Positions 53,155-62,655 are shown, counted from the first letter of the stretch. The stretch is 64,000 nt of DNA from Rubrolithibacter danxiaensis (GCF_047272945.1 NZ_JBKOPS010000002.1:248001-312000); one strand, 5' to 3'. The notes: generated by a model from the letters alone, not told the origin. Numbers and translations are program-made.

Positions 53155-55034
53155 GATTTTAAACTGTCCTGTTCCTCTGTTTCCTGCTCTTTTTTCTTTT
53201 CTTCTTTTTCTGCCTTTTTTTCTTCCCTTTCTTTACGTCTTTCCGCTCTTCTTTCTTCTCTTTCTGCTTTATTTTCTTCGTGTTTTTCCTTTAGTTTTTG
53301 CAAAAACCCGCCAATTTTGGAAGCTGTATTTTTAATTTTTCTTTCTTTTTTACTGCTTACTCCAACACTTTCTTTAATTCCGGTAAACAGACTCTTCCAT
53401 AAAAAACTAAAGAACGAGGCATAATAAGGTCGTTTATAATAAATTGTGCCAGGTGTAAAATCTCCCCGGAAGTTTGGGTTGTTTTCGTGGACAACAAAAA
53501 TATTAGCAATCTGTGAGAGGAACCCTTTCGTTTCCAGTTTTCCGGTTTCTTCATCGCGTTTCAATACCTGCACATTCAAATTGCTGTAATAAAATTGCAT
53601 AGTACCGGTAGCAAGTGTGTTATTGGCTTTTAAATGAAAGGTGAGTTTTTTTACATCAGCTCTTTTAATTTCTATCAAGCCGAGGGGCTTTGTAATATTA
53701 TTTAAAACGGTGCCATCAATTTTATATAGTGTTCCCGTGCAACTAAAAGCGCCCTTAGTGTCAGTCAGATTAAAGTTAAAGCTGGTTTCAAATCTGCCTG
53801 CATCCATAAAGCGGCTTGTTAAGGATGCTTTCATAAAATGATTCTTTTTCAGAGAGGCCGAATCATTTGTCAGATTGGAAAATTTGGCACTGGTGTTATT
53901 GAAAGTAATGGTACCCGTCCTTTTCGAATCGGGATTATACTCAGAATAACTGATAAGGGCGTTTCTGATATTCAATACATCGATCCTGACATTTAAGGCA
54001 AGCTTTTGTAATTGCTGGTGAGGAAAACGACCCGTTTTGTTTTCCATATTTCTTTTATAAGCCATGTTATTGTACACTTCAACACGTGCCTTTTTAACGA
54101 TCATGTTGCCTGCATATAAGGTTTGATCCCGTAAGAAACGGTTTAAATTGATTTTATTGATTGAAATCCCCGTGAAACCGATATCGTACCTGTCTTTAGC
54201 AAATCCTGCTTTTTCATAATGTTTCAGTTTGGAGTACCGTGGAATCACGGAAACCTTATCAAGCAGCAATTGCTTGTCTGACGATGAGAATGACAGGTTA
54301 TTGAAATCAATGAAGTACAGCCCATCACTTGTTGCTATACGGTAACTCTTCAGCTTGACAGCTATATTTTTTGAATGATAGAACCTGGAACGATCGTTTT
54401 CCGATAAAGAATCAATCAGCAGATCTGTAGCGTTGATATTGAGGTTTTTAATAGCCGTTTTCTTTTTCCTGGAGTTACCCGTATTAATTAAAGTGAAATC
54501 AATATCCTGTAATAAAATTTTATCTATCCGTATTTCAGTAAAGACTTTGGAAATAACCTGATAAAGCGATTTTGGCTTTGTATTATCTTCATCGTTATTA
54601 TAAGGCAGCGGATGATTGGTAATAGTAAGCGTTGGATTATCAATAATAATTGTATTTATATTAAGTTTTTTGTCGGAATAAAGCCTTTTTGGATGAAATT
54701 GTCTGATCACTACATTTTCGACACTTAAATCAAACAGGTTGTCAGGTGCCTTTTTTTGAGCCAAGAGTTTTTTATAAACCGACTGGTTCGGAATCAGTTT
54801 CAGGTCTTTAACGGTAGCATTGCCTGTAACCGGATTCAGGTTCAGATAAGAATATTGTATACTGTAAAGGCTGTCAGTAGATGCAATTACCAACTCTTTA
54901 AGCTGAGTCTCCAGAGCAGGTTTTAACTTGTTGCTATATTGTTTATATATTCCCCAAAGGCACAATGCAGCTACAACAGTTATTGCAACTACCCAGGCCC
55001 AGATTCTTGGAGAGGAAAACTTCTTTCTTCGCAT
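53148..55034 (-). CDS. AsmA-like inner-membrane-anchored protein
   Basis: 628 residues: basic start, one transmembrane helix (about 12-30), then a long beta-rich region with an AsmA-type repetition (SLYSIQYSYLNLNPVTGNATVKDLKLIP; NIDVLNIRNALISY). The last 60 residues (about 565-628) are a highly charged Glu/Lys/Arg helix. Family members span the periplasm and are linked to lipid transport or outer-membrane upkeep. The 3' end overlaps the GNAT fragment on the other strand by a few bases. Confidence 0.8.
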   Translation of the reverse strand: MRRKKFSSPRIWAWVVAITVVAALCLWGIYKQYSNKLKPALETQLKELVIASTDSLYSIQYSYLNLNPVTGNATVKDLKLIPNQSVYKKLLAQKKAPDNLFDLSVENVVIRQFHPKRLYSDKKLNINTIIIDNPTLTITNHPLPYNNDEDNTKPKSLYQVISKVFTEIRIDKILLQDIDFTLINTGNSRKKKTAIKNLNINATDLLIDSLSENDRSRFYHSKNIAVKLKSYRIATSDGLYFIDFNNLSFSSSDKQLLLDKVSVIPRYSKLKHYEKAGFAKDRYDIGFTGISINKINLNRFLRDQTLYAGNMIVKKARVEVYNNMAYKRNMENKTGRFPHQQLQKLALNVRIDVLNIRNALISYSEYNPDSKRTGTITFNNTSAKFSNLTNDSASLKKNHFMKASLTSRFMDAGRFETSFNFNLTDTKGAFSCTGTLYKIDGTVLNNITKPLGLIEIKRADVKKLTFHLKANNTLATGTMQFYYSNLNVQVLKRDEETGKLETKGFLSQIANIFVVHENNPNFRGDFTPGTIYYKRPYYASFFSFLWKSLFTGIKESVGVSSKKERKIKNTASKIGGFLQKLKEKHEENKAEREERRAERRKEREEKKAEKEEKKKEQETEEQDSLKSN

Positions 55035-55250
55035 TTAACTATGAACCAACATATAAGTCTGCTTGTTTGTACCAAGAATGCTGAAATGAATACAAAAAGA
55101 GTTTTTATGAATATCAGAGCTAAGAACTTAATTTTTAATACAATTGTTGGCGGATGAATTATAGATTATGTAATAATAAAAACTTCCACTATACAGTTCT
55201 CTTTTTACAAATCCCTTGCTGTCAGAATGTCATTTTATATAAAAAAAGAG

Positions 55251-55258
55251 TATTTTTG
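55251..55258 (+). promoter_or_regulatory. Candidate -7 element of miaB
   Basis: TATTTTTG matches TAnnTTTG, 18 bp before the ATG. I cannot place a matching TTG upstream. Confidence 0.4.
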
Positions 55259-55276
55259 CGCTCCAATAGTTAGAAT

Positions 55277-56716
55277 ATGTTCAATCCGCAAATCAGCTCA
55301 AAAGATACGATACGCCTTTCTGCAGGCGAGCATGACGAAGCAAGGCAGGGAGAGGCTTTAGTGCTTGAAAAGGGTTCAAAAAATAATGACCGTAAGCTTT
55401 ACATCGAAAGCTATGGCTGCGCTATGAATTTCTCCGACAGTGAAATAGTAGCCTCGATAATGATGGATATGGGTTTTCAAACTACAGGCGACTATAAGGA
55501 AGCCGATGTGGTTTTTATAAATACCTGCTCTATTCGCGAAAACGCCGAGCAACGTGTAAGAAACAGGCTTAAAGAGTTTGGAAGTGCCAAAGTGCGCAAG
55601 CCTGGAATGGTAGTGGGGGTTTTGGGCTGTATGGCAGAACGTTTGAAATCCAAGTTCCTGGAAGAGGAAAAACTGGTAGACGTGGTTATTGGTCCCGATT
55701 CATACCGTGATCTTCCAAATTTAATCGAACAGGTAGACGAAGGAAACCGGGCGGTAAACGTATTATTGTCACGGGAAGAAACATACGCAGATATAAGTCC
55801 CGTAAGATTAAATTCAAACGGAATAACAGCGTTTATTTCTATAATGAGGGGATGCGATAATATGTGCTCTTTCTGCGTGGTTCCATTTACCCGTGGAAGG
55901 GAACGCAGCCGCGATCCGTATTCTGTTGTAAATGAGGCAGAAGAACTTTTTAATCAGGGGTACCGTGAAGTAACCTTACTCGGACAAAATGTAGATTCAT
56001 ACAAATGGACACCCGAAGGAGCGGAACCGGTAAATTTCGCCCGTCTGCTGGAGCTCGTTGCACAGGTGAATCCACTTTTACGTGTCAGGTTTTCAACTTC
56101 TCATCCCAAGGATATTACCGATGAGGTTTTATATACCATTGCTCGTTACGACAATATATGCAACTATATTCACTTGCCCGTTCAGTCTGGTAATTCTAGA
56201 GTATTGGAATTAATGAACCGTACTTACGATCGTGCATGGTATATGGAAAGGGTGGATGCAATTCGTCGTATTATTCCTGAATGTGGAATTTCTACTGATA
56301 TGATTGCCGGCTTTTGTACAGAAACAGAAGAAGAACACCAGGAGTCGCTCAGTATGATGGATTACGTGCAATACGATTTTGCGTATATGTTTACTTACTC
56401 TGAACGCCCGGGCACTTTAGCAGCTAAACGATACAAAGATGACATTGCCGAAGATGTGAAAAAAAGAAGGTTAAACGAAATTGTTGCAAAGCAGCAGTTT
56501 TACTCACATCAACGTCTTACAGAACAAATTGGCAAGGTTCATAAAGTGTTAATTGAAGGCTTTTCTAAGAAATCCGATAAAGATTATTCAGGACGGAATG
56601 ATCGGAATTCAACCATTGTTTTTCCGGTTGATGAACGATTTAAACCAGGCGATTATGTAGATGTTATTGCCGAAAAATGTACCCCGGCAACGCTGATAGG
56701 AAGAATAGTAAACTGA
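55277..56716 (+). CDS. miaB: tRNA-2-methylthio-N6-isopentenyladenosine synthase
   Basis: 479 residues. The auxiliary iron-sulfur cluster Cys48, Cys84 and Cys118 are in SYGCAMN, NTCSIRENA and LGCMAER; the radical-SAM triad Cys193, Cys197 and Cys200 is in RGCDNMCSFC. A C-terminal TRAM domain ends near GRIVN. It modifies A37 of tRNAs reading U-starting codons. About 35 residues of extra N-terminus precede the first domain. Confidence 0.96.
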   Translation: MFNPQISSKDTIRLSAGEHDEARQGEALVLEKGSKNNDRKLYIESYGCAMNFSDSEIVASIMMDMGFQTTGDYKEADVVFINTCSIRENAEQRVRNRLKEFGSAKVRKPGMVVGVLGCMAERLKSKFLEEEKLVDVVIGPDSYRDLPNLIEQVDEGNRAVNVLLSREETYADISPVRLNSNGITAFISIMRGCDNMCSFCVVPFTRGRERSRDPYSVVNEAEELFNQGYREVTLLGQNVDSYKWTPEGAEPVNFARLLELVAQVNPLLRVRFSTSHPKDITDEVLYTIARYDNICNYIHLPVQSGNSRVLELMNRTYDRAWYMERVDAIRRIIPECGISTDMIAGFCTETEEEHQESLSMMDYVQYDFAYMFTYSERPGTLAAKRYKDDIAEDVKKRRLNEIVAKQQFYSHQRLTEQIGKVHKVLIEGFSKKSDKDYSGRNDRNSTIVFPVDERFKPGDYVDVIAEKCTPATLIGRIVN

Positions 56717-56814
56717 AGTAAAAGCAAAGTTGAAGGTATAAGCAGGATTTACAACATAGAGTAACAGCGAGTTTTTGACCTGTAACTTACAACTAAAAAC
56801 TTACAACTTATTAA

Positions 56815-58056
56815 ATGGACGCTCAGGATATAAAAAACCGTTTTGGGATAATTGGAAACTCCCCATTACTTAACCGGGCAATTGATATTGCACGGCAGGT
56901 AGCACCGACCGATATATCTGTGCTTATTACCGGTGAAAGCGGCAGCGGAAAGGAAGTTTTTTCACATATAATTCATCAGTTAAGCGCACGTAAGCACGGG
57001 CCTTTTATTGCCGTGAACTGTGGCGCAATTCCTGAGGGAACAATAGATTCTGAATTATTCGGCCACGAAAAAGGATCTTTTACCGGAGCTCACGAAGCTC
57101 GTAAGGGATACTTTGAAGTAGTTAACGGCGGAACAATATTTCTGGATGAAGTTGCAGAATTGCCGCTGGGCACCCAGGCACGCCTTTTACGGGTGCTGGA
57201 AACAGGCGAATATTTGAGGGTGGGTTCTTCTAAAGTTCAGAAAACAAATGTGCGTGTTATAGCTGCTACTAATGTGGATGTGTTTGACGCAGTAAAAAAT
57301 GGCAAATTCAGAGAAGATTTGTATTACCGGTTAAATACGGTGCCGCTTAAAATACCTGCTTTACGGGAGCGAAAAGAGGATATTTATTTATTGTTCAGAA
57401 AATTTATTGCAGATTTTACCGATAAATACCGCAGTCCGAACGTTCAGCTTGATGAAGGAGCAAAGCAGGTTTTGATAAATTACAGCTGGCCAGGAAATGT
57501 ACGGCAGCTGAAAAATATTGCAGAACAAATCGCTGTTCTTGAAAAAGACCGTAATCTTACTGCAGAATCAATTACTAATTACATCCCCGTCGAATCTTCC
57601 AGCTCTTTGCCTGTACGTGTTGCCAGGGATAATAAAGAAGATTTTTCTGAACGCGATATTTTGTACAAGGTTTTATTCGATATGAAAAGGGATATGATGG
57701 AGCTGAAAAAACTGGTAGCAGAAATTATTCAGCATGGAGGAAGTGCGCCTGTAATATCTCAAAATCCGCATCTTATAAGCCAGCTTTACCGGGATATTGA
57801 ATTGTCATCACAGCCCGAACCTGATCATCAGCCTTTAACAATTCATCAGCCTGATAAGAATAATCAGGGAGCACATAATTTTGACTTTGCTCACCATGCC
57901 GAAGAGGTAGAAGAATCCTTATCTTTAGTTGAAAAGGAATCAGACCTTATAAAAAAAGCGTTAAAAAAACACAAGGGAAAACGTAAACTTGCAGCTCAGG
58001 AGTTGGGTATTTCAGAGCGTACATTATACAGAAAAATAAAAGAGTTAAATCTTTAA
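56815..58056 (+). CDS. Sigma-54-dependent transcriptional activator
   Basis: 413 residues. AAA+ domain with Walker A GESGSGKE (40-47), the sigma-54 loop as GSFTGA at 87-92 (normally GAFTGA), and Walker B GGTIFLDE (105-112). A Gln/His-rich linker (about 310-365) leads to a C-terminal Fis-type helix-turn-helix (RKLAAQELGISERTLYRKIKEL). There is no N-terminal receiver domain, so it may be controlled by partners or level. Conserved upstream of lptE in Bacteroidota. Confidence 0.93.
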   Translation: MDAQDIKNRFGIIGNSPLLNRAIDIARQVAPTDISVLITGESGSGKEVFSHIIHQLSARKHGPFIAVNCGAIPEGTIDSELFGHEKGSFTGAHEARKGYFEVVNGGTIFLDEVAELPLGTQARLLRVLETGEYLRVGSSKVQKTNVRVIAATNVDVFDAVKNGKFREDLYYRLNTVPLKIPALRERKEDIYLLFRKFIADFTDKYRSPNVQLDEGAKQVLINYSWPGNVRQLKNIAEQIAVLEKDRNLTAESITNYIPVESSSSLPVRVARDNKEDFSERDILYKVLFDMKRDMMELKKLVAEIIQHGGSAPVISQNPHLISQLYRDIELSSQPEPDHQPLTIHQPDKNNQGAHNFDFAHHAEEVEESLSLVEKESDLIKKALKKHKGKRKLAAQELGISERTLYRKIKELNL

Positions 58057-58064
58057 CATAACCA

Positions 58065-58577
58065 ATGAGTTTATCATTTAAAAGAATTTGCCTGTTTATG
58101 CTTCCGCTGATGTGTATCGTCCAGTCTTGCGGAATTTATTCATTTTCGGGTGCATCAATACCGGCAGAAATGAAAACCGTTTCTGTGCAGTTCTTTGAGA
58201 ATAATGCACCGTTGGTTGTTCCGTATTTAAGTCAGCAATTTACCGAAGCACTGAAAGACAGGATTAGAACCCAAACCCGCTTAAGCATGGTAAGAACCAC
58301 CGGAGATGCTAATTTTGAAGGAAGAATTACCGATTACAGTATAAGGCCCGTTGCTGTGGAAGCCAATGAAGTACAAAGAGCCAGTATGAACCGCCTTTCT
58401 ATTACTATAAGTGTAAAATATACTAATTCATTAAAACCAGAGTTAAGTTTTGAGCAGTCTTTTTCGCGGTCAGTAGATTTTCCGGGTTCAATACAGTCGG
58501 AAGAATCGAAGCGGATTACAGAAGTAAATAAAATGCTTACTGAAGATATTTTTAACAGAGCTTTTGCTAACTGGTAA
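58065..58577 (+). CDS. lptE: LPS assembly lipoprotein LptE
   Basis: 170 residues. Lipobox VQSC with Cys22; the mature start GIYSFSGASIPAEMKTVSVQFFEN is characteristic of the Bacteroidota LptE. It plugs the LptD barrel in the outer membrane for LPS insertion. It starts 8 bp after the activator gene and 29 bp before the acidic protein gene, so they probably form one unit. Confidence 0.9.
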   Translation: MSLSFKRICLFMLPLMCIVQSCGIYSFSGASIPAEMKTVSVQFFENNAPLVVPYLSQQFTEALKDRIRTQTRLSMVRTTGDANFEGRITDYSIRPVAVEANEVQRASMNRLSITISVKYTNSLKPELSFEQSFSRSVDFPGSIQSEESKRITEVNKMLTEDIFNRAFANW

Positions 58578-58606
58578 AAACAGAACTTGAGAAATATAAA
58601 CTAAAG

Positions 58607-60037
58607 GTGGAACAAAGTTTTCAGGAACATCAGGAACAATTTTCTTCTCTTTTAAAGAGTTATGGCAGCATTGGATACGAAAAACGGCGGCTGCTTGAAA
58701 GTTTATTGGAAAAATATCCATACTGCCAGCCTTTACATGTTCTGTATGCTTTAGCACTTAAAAATGAAGGGGAGAAGTTTAATGACTATTTGCCTGTAGC
58801 CGCAGTTGTAATTCCAAAACGGGAAGTTTTATTCAGGGTAGTGAATAACCTTGAAAACCCGGGGGAAGAGAACTACGACTTAAATTATATTGATAATAAT
58901 AGAACAGAAAGCAATGTTCAGAGTGAAACTGAAGAATTAGTTATTGATGATGTCAATGAAATTGTAGTATCAGAAGATGAAGTTGATGAAATTGCACAAA
59001 GTAACGCTGGTATAACTGAGAGTGCTGAAGAAACCCAATTTCTGGCTGAAGAAATTCTTGAGGATGAAGAAGAAGATCATCCCTCACAAATTTTAACTGA
59101 TGTTGCTGAGCAGGAAATTCCTGGAGAAAGGCAGGAAGAGACTGCTGAAGAAGAGGCTGAAAGTATTTCAGAAATTTCAGTGTTTGAAGCCACAACTGAA
59201 GCATCAACTCACGGCGACCCGCGGAATGAAGTAGAAACAATCATTCCGGAAGCAGAATTTCCATTTCTTTTTGAAAAGGAATCAGAGAATCAGAACGTTC
59301 ATTTAACTGAAGATTCAGGTACTGAAAAAGCAGAAAATCAGGCAAAGACAGAACCGATTTTTGACAGCATTGCTGCTGCTGATTATTTTGTTTTTGACCA
59401 ATCTGCGGCGGATCCCTTGAAGCAAAAAACAGAAAGTGCCTTTCCTGAAGCTGTTGAAGAAGAAGTTGCGGTTTCGGCAGGTAAAGAAAGCCCGGAACAT
59501 AAAACGGAAAGTAAAGACCTATCAAAATATAATGATGATAAAATGCCTTTTACTTTTCTGTGGTGGCTTCATAAAACAAGAAAAGAGTATTCTGATACAT
59601 ATCAGCCTTATGTAAGCTTTCATCCTGTTCCGCTAAAGCCTGGTAAAACGCAGGGGCAGGAGGAACTCAACCACCAGATTATTGAGAATATTTTCCACTT
59701 ACAGGTTCCGCTCCCTCCGGATGCGATTGATGAATCTTCATATTCTGCCGATAACCCTGTTGTCAATAAGAAAGAAGAGGACCTGATAGAAAGGTTTATA
59801 AAAGAAGAACCGCAAATTCGCCCTCCTAAATCTGAAAAATTAGATACAGAGAACAAAGCCCGTAAAAGTTCTGAAGATAATTTTGATCTTGTATCCGAAA
59901 CTTTGGCTCAAATCTATATTGAACAAATGCTATATCATAAAGCAATAGATACTTATAAAAAATTAAGTTTGAAATTTCCGGAAAAAAGCACTTACTTTGC
60001 CGGTCAAATTATTGAGTTAGAAAAGAAAATAAGCTAA
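58607..60037 (+). CDS. Acidic protein with helical (TPR-like) C-terminus, hypothetical
   Basis: 476 residues starting with GTG at 58607; no ATG fits upstream or near the start. The N-terminal 60 residues form helices (LLKSYGSIGYEKRRLLESLLEKYPYCQPLHVLYALALKNE) like a TPR unit. About 85-300 is very acidic and Glu-rich, probably disordered. The C-terminus (about 425-476, LAQIYIEQMLYHKAIDTYKKLSLKFPEKSTYFAGQI) is a second TPR-like unit. No signal. It sits conserved between lptE and secG; function unknown. Confidence 0.8.
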   Translation: MEQSFQEHQEQFSSLLKSYGSIGYEKRRLLESLLEKYPYCQPLHVLYALALKNEGEKFNDYLPVAAVVIPKREVLFRVVNNLENPGEENYDLNYIDNNRTESNVQSETEELVIDDVNEIVVSEDEVDEIAQSNAGITESAEETQFLAEEILEDEEEDHPSQILTDVAEQEIPGERQEETAEEEAESISEISVFEATTEASTHGDPRNEVETIIPEAEFPFLFEKESENQNVHLTEDSGTEKAENQAKTEPIFDSIAAADYFVFDQSAADPLKQKTESAFPEAVEEEVAVSAGKESPEHKTESKDLSKYNDDKMPFTFLWWLHKTRKEYSDTYQPYVSFHPVPLKPGKTQGQEELNHQIIENIFHLQVPLPPDAIDESSYSADNPVVNKKEEDLIERFIKEEPQIRPPKSEKLDTENKARKSSEDNFDLVSETLAQIYIEQMLYHKAIDTYKKLSLKFPEKSTYFAGQIIELEKKIS

Positions 60038-60043
60038 TTATAT

Positions 60044-60376
60044 ATGTATTACGCACTAGTTATTCTGGCAATTATTGTCTGTGTTTTGTTGGGATTGATC
60101 ATTCTGGTCCAGAATCCAAAGGGAGGCGGTTTGGCTTCAGGCTTTACCGGCTCGAATGTTATGGGAGTTCAGCGTACAGGAGATTTCCTTGAAAAAGGAA
60201 CCTGGACCTTAACTATTATTTTAATGGTTCTGGCATTGCTGATAAATGTTACGATGCCTAAAGCCGGAAGCACCAACAGCCAGGGGGATGAATTACAAAA
60301 GCAAATTAATAAACCAGCGGTAGCTGCTCCTGTAAGTCCTTCACTTCCCGGAATAAAAGATACCACAAAGAAATAA
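60044..60376 (+). CDS. secG: Preprotein translocase subunit SecG
   Basis: 110 residues. Two transmembrane helices (about 4-24 and 58-76) flank the signature NPKGGGLASGFTGSNVMGVQRTGDFLEKGTW. A Pro/Ala-rich tail follows. It helps SecYEG export. Starts 6 bp after the acidic protein gene, and a terminator follows. Confidence 0.95.
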   Translation: MYYALVILAIIVCVLLGLIILVQNPKGGGLASGFTGSNVMGVQRTGDFLEKGTWTLTIILMVLALLINVTMPKAGSTNSQGDELQKQINKPAVAAPVSPSLPGIKDTTKK

Positions 60377-60393
60377 ATTTGAAAATATAGCTG

Positions 60394-60418
60394 AAGGCTC
60401 CTTAAAGGAGCCTTTTTT
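60394..60418 (+). terminator. Intrinsic terminator after secG
   Basis: AAGGCTCC (60394-60401) pairs with 60407-60414, then TTTT. Separates the lptE-secG unit from groES. Confidence 0.83.
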
Positions 60419-60598
60419 GTTTTCCATTTGTTCTGACATTTGGCTGACAGCATGACATTTTGTATCATCAATCAGAAACAGATTTTTTCTTTAAAATGAA
60501 ATTTTGACAAGAAGTATTCTTTCCGGACGGTTTAAATCCGTTTGGCATAAAAAGTGAGAATCAAGGCTCAGAAAACTTAAATAATAAACAATACACTT

Positions 60599-60874
60599 AT
60601 GGCATTGAATATTAAACCGATTGCAGACCGAGTAGTAGTTGAAGCTGCTCCTGCAGAAGAGAAAACAGCTTCGGGTATTTACATCCCTGACACAGCTAAA
60701 GAAAAACCTCAGAGAGGAACTGTAGTTGCCGTTGGAGAAGGCAAAAAAGATGAGCCATTAACAGTTAAGGTAGGAGATCAGGTTTTATATGGTAAATATG
60801 CTGGTACCGAAATTACGTATGATGGTAAAGAGTATCTGATTATGCGTGAGTCTGATATTTACGCAGTTCTGTAA
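60599..60874 (+). CDS. groES: Co-chaperonin GroES
   Basis: 91 residues, the normal length. KPIADRVVVEAAPAEEKTASGIYIPDTAKEKPQRG contains the mobile loop; the roof hairpin follows. Forms the lid of the GroEL cage. The 180-bp spacer before it has no gene and no visible CIRCE (HrcA) palindrome, so heat control is not by that classical element. Confidence 0.97.
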   Translation: MALNIKPIADRVVVEAAPAEEKTASGIYIPDTAKEKPQRGTVVAVGEGKKDEPLTVKVGDQVLYGKYAGTEITYDGKEYLIMRESDIYAVL

Positions 60875-60887
60875 AGAGGTATTAGTG

Positions 60888-60914
60888 CCGATAGCTATCG
60901 GATAAGAATATCCG
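60888..60914. repeat. Two small palindromes between groES and groEL
   Basis: CCGATAGCTATCGG is a perfect 14-bp palindrome at 60888-60901; CGGATA-agaa-TATCCG follows at 60899-60914 and shares its edge. Could fold in the mRNA between the two cistrons. No T-run, so not a terminator. Confidence 0.5.
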
Positions 60915-60980
60915 TATCAGAAATAATATCAGCAAAATAATTAAACTAATGACACAAGAGATTTGGCTGTTTGACTTAAG

Positions 60981-61008
60981 TCTCACATCTAAAATCTCAC
61001 ATCTAAAA
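60981..61008 (+). repeat. Tandem 14-bp repeat before groEL
   Basis: TCTCACATCTAAAA occurs twice in direct succession, ending 9 bp before the groEL ATG. It lies in the ribosome-loading region. Confidence 0.7.
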
Positions 61009-61017
61009 TCTTAAAAA

Positions 61018-62655
61018 ATGGCAAAGCAAGTAAAATACAATGTTGAAGCTCGTGACGCTCTGAAAAGAGGCGTTGATATCTTAGCCAACGCGGTTAAGGT
61101 AACTCTTGGACCAAAAGGTCGTAATGTTATTATTGATAAGAAATTCGGCTCTCCGTCTATCACAAAAGACGGTGTAACTGTTGCTAAAGAAATCGAATTA
61201 AAAGATTCTTTAGAGAATATGGGAGCTCAGATGGTTAAAGAAGTAGCATCAAAAACTGCTGATATAGCAGGTGATGGTACTACTACCGCAACAGTTTTAG
61301 CTCAGGCAATTGTAACTGCAGGTATTAAAAACGTAGCTGCAGGTGCTAATCCAATGGATTTAAAACGTGGTATCGACAAGGCAGTTGCTGCTGTTGTTGA
61401 AAATCTAAGAAGCCAGTCGCAAACTGTAGGTGAAGACAATAATAAAATCAAACAAGTAGCTTCTATTTCTGCAAACAACGACGAAGTTATCGGATCGTTA
61501 ATTGCTGAAGCAATGGGTAAAGTTGGTAAAGACGGTGTTATAACTGTTGAAGAGGCAAAAGGTACAGAAACTGAAGTTAAAACTGTAGAAGGTATGCAGT
61601 TTGATCGCGGTTACCTTTCTCCTTATTTTGTTACCAATGCTGACAAGATGGAGGCAGAATTAGACAATCCTTACATCCTGATCTATGACAAAAAGATCAG
61701 CAGCATGAAAGAATTGCTTCCGGTATTAGAAAAACAAGTGCAAACTGGTAAACCTCTATTAATTATTTCTGAAGATCTTGACGGCGAAGCGTTAGCAACT
61801 CTTGTAGTTAACAAAATTCGCGGATCTTTAAAAGTAGTTGCTGTTAAAGCTCCTGGCTTCGGCGATCGTCGTAAAGCAATGCTTGAAGATATCGCTATCT
61901 TAACAGGTGGTACAGTTATCTCTGAAGAAAGAGGTTATAAATTAGAAAACGCTGATCTTTCTTACCTGGGTCAGGCTGAAAAAGTTGTTGTTGATAAAGA
62001 TAACACAACTGTTATTAACGGCGCAGGTCAATCTGATGATATTAAAGCCCGCGTTAACCAGATCAAAGCTCAGATAGAAACTACAACTTCTGATTACGAT
62101 CGTGAAAAATTACAAGAGCGGTTGGCAAAATTAGCTGGTGGTGTTGCAGTTCTTTATGTTGGTGCTGCTACCGAGGTTGAAATGAAAGAAAAGAAAGACC
62201 GTGTTGATGATGCTTTACATGCAACCCGTGCTGCGGTAGAAGAAGGTATTGTTGCCGGTGGTGGTGTTGCTTTCATACGTGCTGTTGAAGCTTTAGCTAA
62301 CCTAAAAGGCGCTAATGAAGATGAAAACACAGGTATCCAAATCATTCGCCGGGCAATTGAAGAGCCTTTACGTCAGATCTGTGAAAACGCAGGTATTGAA
62401 GGATCTATTGTTGTTCAGAAAGTAAAAGAAGGAACTGCAGATTATGGATATAACGCCCGTACAGATGCTTACGAAAACTTAATCGGAGCTGGTGTTATCG
62501 ATCCAACTAAAGTTTCACGTGTAGCATTAGAAAATGCAGCATCTATTGCAGCTATGCTGTTAACTACAGAGTGTGTATTAGCAGATGAAGCGGAAGATGA
62601 AAAAGCCGGTGCCGGTATGCCTCCAATGGGTGGCGGAATGGGTGGAATGATGTAA
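61018..62655 (+). CDS. groEL: Chaperonin GroEL
   Basis: 545 residues, full length. ATP-binding TLGPKGRNVIIDK and GDGTTTATVLAQAI, apical and intermediate domain motifs, and the C-terminal GGM-rich tail (MPPMGGGMGGMM) are all present. It refolds proteins with GroES. The 143-bp gap from groES is longer than usual and carries repeats (see above). Confidence 0.98.
   Translation: MAKQVKYNVEARDALKRGVDILANAVKVTLGPKGRNVIIDKKFGSPSITKDGVTVAKEIELKDSLENMGAQMVKEVASKTADIAGDGTTTATVLAQAIVTAGIKNVAAGANPMDLKRGIDKAVAAVVENLRSQSQTVGEDNNKIKQVASISANNDEVIGSLIAEAMGKVGKDGVITVEEAKGTETEVKTVEGMQFDRGYLSPYFVTNADKMEAELDNPYILIYDKKISSMKELLPVLEKQVQTGKPLLIISEDLDGEALATLVVNKIRGSLKVVAVKAPGFGDRRKAMLEDIAILTGGTVISEERGYKLENADLSYLGQAEKVVVDKDNTTVINGAGQSDDIKARVNQIKAQIETTTSDYDREKLQERLAKLAGGVAVLYVGAATEVEMKEKKDRVDDALHATRAAVEEGIVAGGGVAFIRAVEALANLKGANEDENTGIQIIRRAIEEPLRQICENAGIEGSIVVQKVKEGTADYGYNARTDAYENLIGAGVIDPTKVSRVALENAASIAAMLLTTECVLADEAEDEKAGAGMPPMGGGMGGMM

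Noticed and set aside
53047..53424. Open frame of 125 codons on the plus strand reading through the AsmA-like gene
   Set aside because: Only the first 26 codons from 53077 resemble a protein; the rest is Ser/Phe-rich antisense of the AsmA-like gene's Lys/Glu tail.
60420..60598. CIRCE heat-shock operator before groES
   Set aside because: No TTAGCACTC-N9-GAGTGCTAA or close variant is present in the spacer.
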